The position numbers and the translations under genes were made by a program. From contig NZ_SLVV01000007.1 in NCBI RefSeq assembly GCF_004340465.1, positions 1 through 64,000 of the forward strand: a stretch of DNA of 64,000 bases, in the 5' to 3' direction. The stretch comes from Mesobacillus foraminis. Lineage in GTDB: Bacteria > Bacillota > Bacilli > Bacillales > Cytobacillaceae. Shown in pieces: positions 36,054 to 45,306 of the stretch. Every line of letters starts with the position of its first letter. Positions within the stretch are counted from its first letter, which is position 1. A model generated the notes under the pieces. That model was given only the letters and a program-made list of their open reading frames with translations. It was not told the DNA's origin and did not search any database.

Positions 36054-37952
36054 ATGTGTGGTTTTATCGGTTGTGTACATGAAAATACACAGGAATACAG
36101 CAATGAACAAAAACAGCTGTTTAAAAATATGAATGACATCATCACGCACAGAGGACCTGATGACGACGGCTATTATTTCGACGAACATATTCAATTTGGC
36201 TTTCGCCGTTTAAGCATTATTGATATTGAATGTGGCGCACAGCCTCTTACCTATGAAAATGAACGTTATTGGATCATTTTTAATGGAGAAATCTATAATT
36301 ATGTTGAGCTTCGTGAGGAACTTCTTAAAGAAGGCCTGAACTTTGCCACTCATTCCGATACGGAAGTCATCATCGCCCTATACAGCCATTATAAGGAAAA
36401 AGCTGTTGAGAAGCTTCGCGGGATGTTTGCATTTGTCATTTGGGATAAAGAAGAGCAGAGCCTTTATGGCGCAAGAGATCCTTTTGGCATTAAGCCGTTT
36501 TTCTACTTTAATGATGGAGAGCGTACATTCTTTGGTTCGGAAAAGAAAAGCATCCTCCTTGCCCTTGAAAACGACGTTCTTGACTATGAATCCCTGCAGC
36601 ATTATATGACGTACCAGTTCGTTCCGGAGCCTAACACGATGTCAAAGGGAATCCAAAAATTAGAGCCGGGGCATTACTTCACCAAAAAAATTGGCTCCCC
36701 GATGGATATTAAACGTTATTGGAAAGCGCATTTCCACCCAGTAGTTAAGTCTGAAGATGAATTTACGAAAGAAATCAGGGATGTATTGTATGATTCGGTA
36801 AAAATCCATATGCGAAGCGATGTTCCTGTCGGCTCATTCCTGTCAGGCGGGATTGATTCATCGATCATTGCTTCCATAGCCAAAGAATACCACCCAGCCA
36901 TTAAGACCTTCTCTGTAGGATTCGAGCAAAATGGGTTCAGTGAAATCGATGTTGCGAAGGAAACAGCAGAGAAGCTTGGGGTTGAGAACATCAGCTATAT
37001 TATTTCCCCGGAGGAATATATGGCCGAGCTTCCAAAAATCATGTGGCATATGGATGATCCATTGGCCGACCCAGCATGCGTTCCTTTATATTTCGTCGCA
37101 CGCGAAGCCCGCAAGCATGTGACAGTCGTACTGTCAGGAGAAGGGGCTGACGAGCTTTTTGGCGGTTATAACATTTATCGTGAACCGCAGGATCTGGAGG
37201 TTTTCAATAAGATTCCTGCCATTGGCAAATCGCTTTTAAAGGGGATTGCGACCATTATGCCGGAGGGCATGAAGGGAAAGAGCTTCATCGAACGCGGTGT
37301 AACCCCAATGGAAGAACGGTATATCGGGAACGCCAAGATGTTTACTGAAGAAGAAAAACGGGGCTTGCTGACTTCCTATAAAGAGGGGCTGCAATACACA
37401 GACGTAACAAAACCTCTTTACAATGAAAGCAGGGGATATGACCCAGTAGACCGGATGCAATACATTGATATCCATACCTGGATGCGCGGTGATATTCTGC
37501 TTAAAGCAGATAAAATGACCATGGCTCATTCACTTGAGCTTCGGGTTCCGTTCCTGGATAAGGCTGTGTTCGAAACAGCTTCCAAAATACCAACCAGCTT
37601 AAAAACAGCAAATAACACAACAAAATATATCCTGCGCAAGGCTGCCAGGGGAGTAGTGCCGGACCATGTGCTTGATCGCAAAAAGCTGGGCTTCCCTGTG
37701 CCGATCCGTCACTGGCTGAAGAATGAAATGAATGAGTGGGCAAAGAATCTGATTAAGGAAAGCAATACTGATCATTTAATTAACAAGGCCTACTTGTTAA
37801 AGCTTCTTGACGACCATTGCCAAAATAAGGCGGACAACAGCCGTAAAATTTGGACTGTTTTAATGTTCATGCTGTGGCATGATGTATATGTAGAAAAAAA
37901 ATACTCCTTTCAAAAGGAGTATGAATTGAATAAGTCACTTCAGACCAATTAA
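36054..37952 (+). CDS. asnB: asparagine synthetase (glutamine-hydrolysing) AsnB
   Basis: Converts aspartate to asparagine with glutamine and ATP. The start ATG at 36054 is fixed by the need for Cys as residue 2 (MCGFIGCVH), the glutaminase nucleophile exposed after Met removal. This gives 632 residues as in B. subtilis AsnB. The C-terminal synthetase domain has the PP-loop SFLSGGIDSSI. It follows metK, as in B. subtilis, but the repeat array separates them. Its stop overlaps the convergent peptidase gene by four bases. Confidence 0.96.
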   Translation: MCGFIGCVHENTQEYSNEQKQLFKNMNDIITHRGPDDDGYYFDEHIQFGFRRLSIIDIECGAQPLTYENERYWIIFNGEIYNYVELREELLKEGLNFATHSDTEVIIALYSHYKEKAVEKLRGMFAFVIWDKEEQSLYGARDPFGIKPFFYFNDGERTFFGSEKKSILLALENDVLDYESLQHYMTYQFVPEPNTMSKGIQKLEPGHYFTKKIGSPMDIKRYWKAHFHPVVKSEDEFTKEIRDVLYDSVKIHMRSDVPVGSFLSGGIDSSIIASIAKEYHPAIKTFSVGFEQNGFSEIDVAKETAEKLGVENISYIISPEEYMAELPKIMWHMDDPLADPACVPLYFVAREARKHVTVVLSGEGADELFGGYNIYREPQDLEVFNKIPAIGKSLLKGIATIMPEGMKGKSFIERGVTPMEERYIGNAKMFTEEEKRGLLTSYKEGLQYTDVTKPLYNESRGYDPVDRMQYIDIHTWMRGDILLKADKMTMAHSLELRVPFLDKAVFETASKIPTSLKTANNTTKYILRKAARGVVPDHVLDRKKLGFPVPIRHWLKNEMNEWAKNLIKESNTDHLINKAYLLKLLDDHCQNKADNSRKIWTVLMFMLWHDVYVEKKYSFQKEYELNKSLQTN

Positions 37953-38821
37953 TTTGGGAGGTAGGTAATCGCCTGTTTTCCCATTTGCACCCATGCTTCC
38001 TCAAAATGGCAGATGGGTGCTTTTTTATTTTTTTTACCGGTCAGTGGATCATTAAAATAAACGTATTTATCATCATATCCAGTCACCAGAACCGCATGCT
38101 CTTTATATGTGACTGAAATCTCGCCATTTGGTGTGTACCAGGTTTCAAACTGGCTTTGATTCAGCCTTTTATAGCTAGTGTTGATGATGACCCAGACAGG
38201 CCTGCTATCGGATAAATGAATCTTCAGCTCCTGAAAGGGAATTCCGGTTAAGTCCAGAACTCTGTCTGGCAAATATAGCTCGGCCAGTTCCTTTATGGGT
38301 TGATGATAAACACCGAGACCGGGTTTGGAAAAAGTATACATATTTCCAACGAAGCCCTCATTCGGGTCGCCATAATATATCTTTCCGTGTTTCACTTTTT
38401 TTGCTGCTGGATTTTTTCTAATCTCTTTGGCAAGCTCCATTTTGTCTGCAGGAACACCGGCATGCTGAAGGAGCATCGCAAGACTGGTGACCTCGCATCC
38501 TCTTGGGAGTTCAGGCAGCTGTGAAATCAAGGGGGCGTTGATTTTTACATGGTCCTTGATTTTAATGACGGGTACAAACACATCATTTTTACCAGGCTCT
38601 GTCTGGGCCTCCACAGGCTGGATCCATTTTTTGACCAAGTCCACGGCCTTGTCCATGTGAAGAGACTCCGGGCTTTCCAGAATAGGACCGCTGGCCAGAA
38701 TCAGGAAAATGGTCATAAAACTAAGAATGGACCTTAGCGCGGTTGACTGTTTTTTTAACGTAAAGAAAGCAATGAGCAATAAAACAATCAGGAAGCTGAT
38801 CATTATGCAAAGCAGTATCAT
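37949..38821 (-). CDS. C39-like peptidase family protein (YvpB-like), membrane-anchored
   Basis: 290 residues. Two hydrophobic N-terminal segments (about 3-21 and 31-48) suggest membrane anchoring or export. The C39-like cysteine-peptidase domain follows from about 90. The candidate nucleophile is C109 in PRGCEVTSLAMLL and the histidine is H242 in YKEHAVLVTGYDD, with an aspartate in the same strand. AAAGGTG precedes the ATG. The substrate is unknown and no bacteriocin transporter adjoins it, so a general cell-surface role is likelier than bacteriocin processing. Confidence 0.85.
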   Translation of the reverse strand: MILLCIMISFLIVLLLIAFFTLKKQSTALRSILSFMTIFLILASGPILESPESLHMDKAVDLVKKWIQPVEAQTEPGKNDVFVPVIKIKDHVKINAPLISQLPELPRGCEVTSLAMLLQHAGVPADKMELAKEIRKNPAAKKVKHGKIYYGDPNEGFVGNMYTFSKPGLGVYHQPIKELAELYLPDRVLDLTGIPFQELKIHLSDSRPVWVIINTSYKRLNQSQFETWYTPNGEISVTYKEHAVLVTGYDDKYVYFNDPLTGKKNKKAPICHFEEAWVQMGKQAITYLPN

Positions 38822-38956
38822 GAAAATTCACCTTTGAAATCCCGCATATGCCAGGGATGGAATGGGTAAAGTATATTGATTATTATCGGCAATAATCCGG
38901 ATTTCTTAAGTGACATTTGATACCAGATTTAATATGGTCATCTACTGGATGATGTT

Positions 38957-39472
38957 TCACCGGGATTGTATGGATTTATAATATTGACCTTTCTCGGCAT
39001 ATTCTCTTGAAATGCGTTCCATATCCTTGATATCGTCTGCGTTTAATTCGCGAACCACTTTAGCCGGCCGTCCGAAAGCAAGTGTGTTAGGGGGGATTTT
39101 TTTGCCCTGTGGAACGAGGCTCCCCGCTCCTATAAAAGCACCTTCGCCGATTTCGGCCTGATCAAGAATAATGGAGCCCATCCCAATCAGGGCTTTTTTT
39201 CGGATGATGCAGCTATGGAGAATCACCTGGTGGCCGATTGTTACTTCATCTTCAAGGATGAGGGGATTACCCGGACTTTGATGAAGGACTGAATTGTCCT
39301 GGATGTTCACTTTATTGCCAATAATTGTTGGTGCGACATCTCCCCGAATGGATGTATTGAACCAAACGCTTGATTCTTTGCCAATTTCAACATCCCCCGA
39401 GATCGTTACATAATCCGCAATAAAAACGGAATCAGCAATTTGGGGCATCTTGCCTTTATAAGGATAAATCAT
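38957..39472 (-). CDS. ytoA: gamma-carbonic-anhydrase-like hexapeptide protein YtoA
   Basis: 171 residues of left-handed beta-helix built from hexapeptide repeats (ADYVTISGDVEIGKESSVWFNT). Family zinc-ligand positions are seen as DNSVLHQS, TIGHQVILHSC. The group belongs to the YrdA/CaiE/PaaY type, related to gamma-carbonic anhydrases, but most members have no proven activity. It is in the same position beside ytpA as in B. subtilis. Confidence 0.9.
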   Translation of the reverse strand: MIYPYKGKMPQIADSVFIADYVTISGDVEIGKESSVWFNTSIRGDVAPTIIGNKVNIQDNSVLHQSPGNPLILEDEVTIGHQVILHSCIIRKKALIGMGSIILDQAEIGEGAFIGAGSLVPQGKKIPPNTLAFGRPAKVVRELNADDIKDMERISREYAEKGQYYKSIQSR

Positions 39473-39613
39473 ATTACACTCTCCCTTTTTTAATGTAAAA
39501 TTAGAATAAAGGTATGGATAATAGCCTTTCTTGCATCAAGGCTTTTTCTCCCCTTTTTTGTTTATTATATATTATAGTTTTTTTTATAGTGTACAAAGTA
39601 GGAGGAATAGATC

Positions 39614-40417
39614 ATGTGGAAATGGGAAGCGGAAGGAGAGGCAAAGGCCGTGATTGTAATGGTGCATGGGGCGCTTGAGCACCATCGCCGGTACGGCTGG
39701 CTGATCGAAATGTGGCGCGTGTCCGGTTTTCATGTCATTATGGGTGATTTGCCCGGTCAGGGAATGACAACGAGAGCAAACAGGGGTCATATTGAATCCT
39801 TTAATGAGTATCTTCTCGAGGTAAAAGAATGGGTAGAGGCTGCCCTGGAATTTGATTTGCCTGTTTTTCTTCTTGGGCACAGCATGGGCGGGCTGATTGC
39901 AATCCGCCTTCTTCAGGAGGAAAAGCTGAATCTTGCAGGGGTCATCCTTTCATCTCCTTGTCTTGGCATCCTTCAGCAGCCTTCAAAGTTCCTGAACTTT
40001 GTTTCTCACGGATTAAATGTAGTGATGCCTGCTTTAAGGCTTTCACCCGGGCTGACAGTGGAAGACGCAACTCGGAACAAGGATGTTAAAGCAGCAGATT
40101 TAAATGATTCATTATACGTTACAAAAGTTTCGATAAGATGGTACCGTGAACTGTCCGAAGCGATGGAACAGGCATTCGAGAATATGGAAAACACTCACGA
40201 TATCCCGATGCTGCTTATGCAGGCCGGAGAAGATAAAATTGTTGATAAGCGTGCTGTTAAAGAGTGGTTCAATTATGCCCCATTGTCTGAAAAGCGATAT
40301 AAAGAATGGCCAAAATGCTATCATGAAATTTTTAATGAACCCGAACGGGAAGAAGTGTTTGAGTATGCAAAGGATTTTGTCATCAGCCAGTTAAAGGCAA
40401 TTGGGTACGTATACTAG
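39614..40417 (+). CDS. ytpA: alpha/beta hydrolase YtpA (lysophospholipase-like)
   Basis: 267 residues with HGALEHHRRY at the oxyanion loop, the nucleophile elbow GHSMGGL and a C-terminal histidine in CYHEIFNEPE, the monoglyceride-lipase/lysophospholipase pattern. B. subtilis YtpA is linked to the phospholipid antibiotic bacilysocin. AGGAGGAATAG precedes the ATG. The ytpB gene follows after 13 bases, a conserved pair. Confidence 0.9.
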   Translation: MWKWEAEGEAKAVIVMVHGALEHHRRYGWLIEMWRVSGFHVIMGDLPGQGMTTRANRGHIESFNEYLLEVKEWVEAALEFDLPVFLLGHSMGGLIAIRLLQEEKLNLAGVILSSPCLGILQQPSKFLNFVSHGLNVVMPALRLSPGLTVEDATRNKDVKAADLNDSLYVTKVSIRWYRELSEAMEQAFENMENTHDIPMLLMQAGEDKIVDKRAVKEWFNYAPLSEKRYKEWPKCYHEIFNEPEREEVFEYAKDFVISQLKAIGYVY

Positions 40418-40430
40418 AAAGGAGGCCCAA

Positions 40431-41525
40431 ATGTCGATTCCAGTAATGCCAGTTGGCCTAATGTACCATGTTTACCGAAAAGTGTTTCCTGCCGTCCATC
40501 GAGAGCTTGATTTCTGGAGGGAAAAAGCACAGGCTATCCCCAATCCAGAATTAAGGAGGCAGGCGCTTGCCAGTATTGAAAGCAAAACATTCCACTGCGA
40601 GGGCGGGGCTATCATGAGCCTTACAGCGATGGGAAAATACCAAAGTGCCATCCGGTTTATCGTTGCCTACCAGACCATCAGTGATTATCTTGATAACCTC
40701 TGTGATCGGAGTACCTCTCTTGATCCTGATGACTTTGCTGCATTGCATGAATCAATGGAGGATGCTCTGTCCATAAGTAGAGATTTTCGTGATTATTATC
40801 GAGAGAGAGAGGATAGGGATGACGGGGGCTATTTGCAGGCTTTAGTCACCACATGCAGGGAGGAACTTCAGGCGCTTGAGCACTATGATGTGATTTCAGG
40901 GTACTTGTTTGAACTTTGCCGCTATTATTGTGACCTGCAAATTCACAAACATGTCGAGCACAGTGAGCGGGTGCCGAGGCTGAAAAGCTGGTTTGACATG
41001 CACAAAGAAAATATACCCGATATGCAATGGTATGAATTCTCAGCCTGCACTGGATCCACTCTCGGTATTTTCTGTCTGGTTTCCTATGCGATGCGCACTG
41101 ATTTTAAACCGGAATTTGCCGAAAGTATCTGGAGCGGATATTTTCCATACATACAGGGGCTTCATATTCTCCTGGATTATTTCATCGACCAGGATGAGGA
41201 CAGGCAGGGGGGAGATTTGAACTTTTGTTTTTATTATGACAGTGAAGAAGCTTTATTTGAGCGGCTGAAGCATTTTTTGGTGAACGCAGACCGCCATACA
41301 TCAAAGCTGCCTCACCAAAGATTTCACCGGCTGATCAATCGGGGACTGCTTGGTGTCTACCTGTCGGATGAAAAGGTCCAGCAGCACCGAAATATTAAAA
41401 AGCTGGCAAAGGAAATGATTAAAAGCGGAGGGCCAGTCAGTTATTTCTTTTATCTGAACGGCCGCGCCTACCGCTCCTTCCAAAAATGGGTGCCAGCAAG
41501 TTTTGTAAAATCGTTATCGAAATAA
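40431..41525 (+). CDS. ytpB: tetraprenyl-beta-curcumene synthase YtpB
   Basis: 364 residues from the ATG at 40431 (AAAGGAGG upstream). An earlier in-frame ATG inside ytpA is rejected. This DUF2600 family was shown in Bacillus to be a large terpene synthase that cyclises C35 heptaprenyl diphosphate. The acidic DYLDNLCDR and DYFIDQDEDRQGGD stretches are the likely magnesium-binding sites. Its substrate comes from the menaquinone prenyl pathway. The squalene-hopene-type cyclase that would act next is not in the window. Confidence 0.92.
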   Translation: MSIPVMPVGLMYHVYRKVFPAVHRELDFWREKAQAIPNPELRRQALASIESKTFHCEGGAIMSLTAMGKYQSAIRFIVAYQTISDYLDNLCDRSTSLDPDDFAALHESMEDALSISRDFRDYYREREDRDDGGYLQALVTTCREELQALEHYDVISGYLFELCRYYCDLQIHKHVEHSERVPRLKSWFDMHKENIPDMQWYEFSACTGSTLGIFCLVSYAMRTDFKPEFAESIWSGYFPYIQGLHILLDYFIDQDEDRQGGDLNFCFYYDSEEALFERLKHFLVNADRHTSKLPHQRFHRLINRGLLGVYLSDEKVQQHRNIKKLAKEMIKSGGPVSYFFYLNGRAYRSFQKWVPASFVKSLSK

Positions 41526-41558
41526 AAAGAACCGGCATTAAAATGGTGCCGGTTCTTT
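41526..41558. terminator. bidirectional terminator between ytpB and ytqB
   Basis: AAAGAACCGGCA / TGCCGGTTCTTT stem between convergent genes. Confidence 0.88.
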
Positions 41559-41562
41559 AGTT

Positions 41563-42135
41563 TTATCGTTTTTCAATAGCCAGGATAAAGGGTGGATGGT
41601 TTTGCTGATTTATAAATTGGTATTGCAGCACATGAGCCTCGTCCTGCTTGATGTTTTTTACATATTCCAGCAGGCTGTCCCGCTCCAGCTGCCCTTCAGG
41701 ATGTCCATGGTAAATCACAATAACGATGATTCCTTCGGGAGCCATGATGTCAAGCAGCTGTTCAACTGCGGCAATCGTTGTTGTCGGCCCTGTCACAATG
41801 CTTTTGTCGCCTCCAGGGAGGTAACCGAGATTAAAGACTGCACCCGTAATTTTTCCGTGATCCTTTTCCGGGACAGAAGCTTTCACATGCTCATGGCCTT
41901 TTTGGAAAAGCGAAACTCGTTCATTTAGATTTTGTGCGGATAATTTTGAACTGCAGGATTGAATGGCCTCCTCTTGTATATCGAAACCATAAACCTTTCC
42001 TTCTGGACCGACGAGATTTGCGAGAAAAAGCGTGTCGTGCCCATTCCCTACAGTTGCATCGACTGTCACGTCTCCAGCAGAAACTGCTTTTTCGAGGAGA
42101 GTTCTCATAAAAGGAAGGATCCGTTCAAGCTTCAT
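41563..42135 (-). CDS. mnmM: tRNA mnm5s2U-type methyltransferase YtqB (MnmM)
   Basis: 190-residue class I SAM-dependent methyltransferase (rRNA_methylase family). The SAM-binding loop is DATVGNGHDTLFLA followed by the acidic strand end in VYGFDIQ, and NLGYLPGGD is the substrate-site motif. The B. subtilis homologue YtqB is reported to methylate 5-aminomethyl-2-thiouridine in tRNA wobble positions. It overlaps the upstream radical-SAM gene by four bases, consistent with one pathway. Confidence 0.88.
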   Translation of the reverse strand: MKLERILPFMRTLLEKAVSAGDVTVDATVGNGHDTLFLANLVGPEGKVYGFDIQEEAIQSCSSKLSAQNLNERVSLFQKGHEHVKASVPEKDHGKITGAVFNLGYLPGGDKSIVTGPTTTIAAVEQLLDIMAPEGIIVIVIYHGHPEGQLERDSLLEYVKNIKQDEAHVLQYQFINQQNHPPFILAIEKR

Positions 42136-43100
42136 TTTGCAGCACCTGCCACTAAAGGATTAAAAAATTTCCCCTGCCAGCTGCCGCGCCGCTTTAACTC
42201 AGCGTCAATTGAATTTAAAACCTCCCATTTATTGACGCTCCACATCGGGCCAACCATTAAATCAATGGGTCCATCTCCTGTAATCCTGTGGATGATCATT
42301 TCCGGAGGAAGAATTTCCAGCTGATCGCAAACCAGATTCACATAATCCTCTAGGGTAAGGAATTCCAGCAGTCCCTTCTCATATTGCTTTACCATCGGTG
42401 TCCCCTTAAGCAGATGGAGCAAGTGGATTTTTATTCCTTGAACATCCAGCCTGGCTACTTCCTGAGCCGTTTTCATCATCATTTCCGGAGTTTCCAGGGG
42501 AAGTCCATTAATAATATGGGTACAAATTCGGATGCCATGCCTCCGGAGCTTCTGGACACCCTCCACATAAGCTTGGTAATCATGGGCACGGTTGATCATT
42601 AAAGCAGTCCGTTCATGAACGGTTTGCAAACCCAGCTCGACCCAAAGGTATGTTCTTTCGTTTAATTCTGCAAGATATTCAACTACGTCGTCGGGAAGGC
42701 AATCAGGCCTCGTCGCAATCGACAAGCCGACAACATTTTCCTGCTTTAGGACTGTTTCATACTTTTCCCTGAGGACATGTACAGGCGCATGGGTGTTGGT
42801 GAATGCCTGAAAATAAGCCATATACTTGCCATCTTTCCATTTGTTGTGCATTTTCTCTTTTATGTTAGTGAACTGGGTTTCCAGGTCTTCAGCCCGATTT
42901 CCTGCAAAGTCTCCGGAACCTGCTGCGGAGCAAAAGGTACATCCGCCGTGAGCGACAGTACCGTCCCGGTTGGGGCAATCGAATCCTCCGTCAAGGGCCA
43001 CCTTGAATACCTTATGGCCAAAATGCTGGCGCAAATGGTAATTCCAGGTGTGATACCGTTTTTGATCACTAGCGTATTGAAAGTTCGTTGTATCAGCCAA
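42132..43100 (-). CDS. mnmL: radical SAM protein YtqA (MnmL)
   Basis: 322 residues. The iron-sulfur cysteines sit in FDCPNRDGTVAHGGCTFC. The long C-x12-C-x2-C spacing is typical of this TIGR01212-type group rather than the common CxxxCxxC. The B. subtilis homologue has been assigned to converting cmnm5s2U toward nm5s2U in tRNA, upstream of YtqB. The operon with ytqB supports that. I rely on memory for the biochemical assignment. Confidence 0.88.
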   Translation of the reverse strand: MADTTNFQYASDQKRYHTWNYHLRQHFGHKVFKVALDGGFDCPNRDGTVAHGGCTFCSAAGSGDFAGNRAEDLETQFTNIKEKMHNKWKDGKYMAYFQAFTNTHAPVHVLREKYETVLKQENVVGLSIATRPDCLPDDVVEYLAELNERTYLWVELGLQTVHERTALMINRAHDYQAYVEGVQKLRRHGIRICTHIINGLPLETPEMMMKTAQEVARLDVQGIKIHLLHLLKGTPMVKQYEKGLLEFLTLEDYVNLVCDQLEILPPEMIIHRITGDGPIDLMVGPMWSVNKWEVLNSIDAELKRRGSWQGKFFNPLVAGAAK

Positions 43101-43313
43101 TAGAGCTGCCTCCTATTTTATAATTCCTCGTGTAAGTCCGTGCAGGACCTCTGTCATGAAAAGAATTGTATCATGCAGTCAAACGGAATCCAATGCAAAA
43201 TGGCAATTGGAAGCATTAAACATGCAGGAAAAGTGATAGGAAGCGGGGATGTGAACAAAATATAAGGGAAGCAAGTTTCCAGCTTCATTTTTGAAAAAAA
43301 GGGGGCCTTTTCA

Positions 43314-43577
43314 TTGGCAACGCGACAATCGGTCGATGAACATATCCATCAATGTGAGAATGCTCTAAAATCCGCCCAGGAACAGTATGACCGAGCCAGC
43401 TTACAGGAGCACTACGGCGACGTTGAGTTTACGAGCAGCCTTCAGCAATTGGAGCAGTCCTATAATGAACTGGCAAAGCTTGCCTTAAGCTGCAATGACC
43501 AGCAGCGGGAGCGGCTGCATCGGATGAGGCTTCAGCTTCAGCAGGTTCAAAATAAAATGACACTGCTTGATCATTAA
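43314..43577 (+). CDS. ytzC: DUF2524 protein YtzC
   Basis: 87 residues beginning MATRQSVDEH, as in B. subtilis YtzC, and wholly helical with heptad-like leucines. The start is TTG at 43314 behind GGGGG. Function is unknown. The next small gene starts 14 bases after its stop and is probably cotranscribed. Confidence 0.87.
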   Translation: MATRQSVDEHIHQCENALKSAQEQYDRASLQEHYGDVEFTSSLQQLEQSYNELAKLALSCNDQQRERLHRMRLQLQQVQNKMTLLDH

Positions 43578-43591
43578 AAGGAGGGCCAGCG

Positions 43592-43771
43592 ATGAAAAAG
43601 CGTTCAGACCAAAATAATCCTGAGCAAAAGACTCGAAACGGGCATAATAATCAGGATGCCGAATTTGGAAAAGAATATGATCCTGTTAAGGAAGCGAAGA
43701 AACGTTATGAAAACTCTGGCGGGCAGCCAGTAAAGTCCAAATTTCATCCTGAACCGGAACAGGCCCGTTAA
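43592..43771 (+). CDS. small hydrophilic protein of unknown function (59 aa)
   Basis: ATG at 43592 with AAAAGGAGG at ideal spacing. It encodes a charged, probably disordered 59-residue product (MKKRSDQNNPEQKTRNGHN ... KYDPV-like YDPVKEAKKRYE). There are no cysteines or hydrophobic segments. The composition resembles small stress- or spore-associated Bacillus proteins, but no family was recognised. It ends before a terminator at 43789. Confidence 0.75.
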   Translation: MKKRSDQNNPEQKTRNGHNNQDAEFGKEYDPVKEAKKRYENSGGQPVKSKFHPEPEQAR

Positions 43772-43788
43772 AAATAAAAAGCTCGTGC

Positions 43789-43819
43789 AACCTCATTTCC
43801 TTTAGGGAATGAGGTTTTT
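43789..43819 (+). terminator. terminator after the small-gene pair
   Basis: AACCTCATT / AATGAGGTT with inner pairs and TTTTTA. The following 240 bases to the MFS gene show nothing further. Confidence 0.82.
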
Positions 43820-44058
43820 ATTGTGTGGGAAAATTCAATACTTACAGTATTTTTTTACTATTAGGATTGTGGGTTTTGTTATTGCAAGACAGCTTGAAAA
43901 CCTCTAAAATTACTTAGGTTATCGAACTGAACCGTATTCTGCTTTGTTAGCAGAAAGTCCTGGGCTTAATTTTGTAGCTCTTCCCTTGTTTTTGATATAA
44001 GATCATCACAGTGAATGGGACAGCAAGCCCGGAAGTGTTTTTGAAAGGGGAAATTTAT

Positions 44059-45258
44059 ATGCCACGAGCTTTATGGCTGCTTGTTATTGGGATGGCGGTA
44101 AACGTGACCGGTTCATCCTTTTTATGGCCTTTAAATACAATTTATATCCACGAGCATCTCGGGAAATCTTTATCCGTTGCCGGTGTCGTCTTAATGCTGA
44201 ACTCAGCAGCTACTGTTATTGGGAATTTGATTGGCGGGACCCTGTTTGATAAAATGGGCGGCTATAGGTCCATTATAATGGGAATCGTAATTACCCTTTT
44301 GTCATTGGCAGGGTTAACGATCTGGCACGGCTGGCCGCAATATATCGTCTTCCTGACGATTATTGGGTTCGGGTCTGGAATTGTCTTTCCTTCCATGTAT
44401 GCCATGGCAGGATCTGTTTGGAAAGAGGGCGGGAGGAAGGCCTTTAATTCTATCTATGTTGCCCAGAATTTGGGGGTGGCTGTTGGGGCAGCTCTGGGCG
44501 GCCTGGTTGCCTCTTATTCCTTTCAGCTGATCTTTTTCGCAAACGCAGTTCTGTATTTCATCTTCCTGCTCATAGCGGTTTTCGGTTACCGTGCCATTGA
44601 GTCGTTTTCGCCAACGCAAACCACCAACCTGCAGGAAAATGGAGCAGTTAAAAACAGAGATAAGCTATATGCTTTATTGATTCTATGCGGCGGCTACCTT
44701 CTCTGCTGGGTTGGCTATGTCCAGTGGCAGTCAACGATATCTGCCTATACAAGAGAGCTTGATATTCCGCTTAGCCAGTATAGCTTGCTATGGACTGTAA
44801 ACGGAGCTTTGATTGTTTTGGGACAGCCGCTCGTGAACCGGCTTGTTAAGCCGTTTGAGAAAAATATAAAGGCCCAGATCACTATAGGTATCCTCATATT
44901 TATTGGTTCCTTTATGGTTGCGGCAGGTGCAGGAGAATTTTCCGGTTTTATGACAGCCATGGTGATCATGACCATAGGTGAAATGCTGGTGTGGCCTGCG
45001 GTTCCAACAATAGCTGATGCGCTTGCTCCAAAGGGCAGGGAAGGCTTCTACCAGGGAATTGTTAACAGCACCGCGACAGGCGGAAGAATGATTGGTCCAT
45101 TGCTGGGCGGCATCCTGGTCGATGTTTATGGCATGGCCGCATTATTTGCTGTACTTACCGTTTTATTCTTTATTGCTATATTTACCACTGCAATCTATGA
45201 CCGGAAATTAAAAGCGAAGGAAAAACTGCAAGGGCAATTCTCTGAGGCTACCTACTAG
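44059..45258 (+). CDS. yttB: major facilitator transporter (YttB-like)
   Basis: 399 residues with twelve hydrophobic segments. The loop 2-3 motif is GGTLFDKMGGYRS and a central hydrophilic loop lies near 190-210. The ATG at 44059 has GAAAGGGGA upstream. An in-frame ATG 48 bases earlier would add a hydrophilic leader and is rejected. The best match by memory and position is B. subtilis YttB, a putative efflux protein. The substrate is unknown. Confidence 0.85.
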   Translation: MPRALWLLVIGMAVNVTGSSFLWPLNTIYIHEHLGKSLSVAGVVLMLNSAATVIGNLIGGTLFDKMGGYRSIIMGIVITLLSLAGLTIWHGWPQYIVFLTIIGFGSGIVFPSMYAMAGSVWKEGGRKAFNSIYVAQNLGVAVGAALGGLVASYSFQLIFFANAVLYFIFLLIAVFGYRAIESFSPTQTTNLQENGAVKNRDKLYALLILCGGYLLCWVGYVQWQSTISAYTRELDIPLSQYSLLWTVNGALIVLGQPLVNRLVKPFEKNIKAQITIGILIFIGSFMVAAGAGEFSGFMTAMVIMTIGEMLVWPAVPTIADALAPKGREGFYQGIVNSTATGGRMIGPLLGGILVDVYGMAALFAVLTVLFFIAIFTTAIYDRKLKAKEKLQGQFSEATY

Positions 45259-45273
45259 AAAAAATAAAAAAAT

Positions 45274-45306
45274 TGGCATGAACCCTTGGTTCATGCCAGT
45301 TTTTTT
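45274..45306. terminator. bidirectional terminator between the MFS gene and lutC
   Basis: TGGCATGAACC-CTT-GGTTCATGCCA, an 11-base perfect stem followed by seven T. Confidence 0.9.

Noticed and set aside
37949-38821. Bacteriocin-processing C39 peptidase
   Set aside because: No ABC transporter domain, leader peptides or immunity genes are nearby. The protein resembles stand-alone YvpB-type C39-like proteins.
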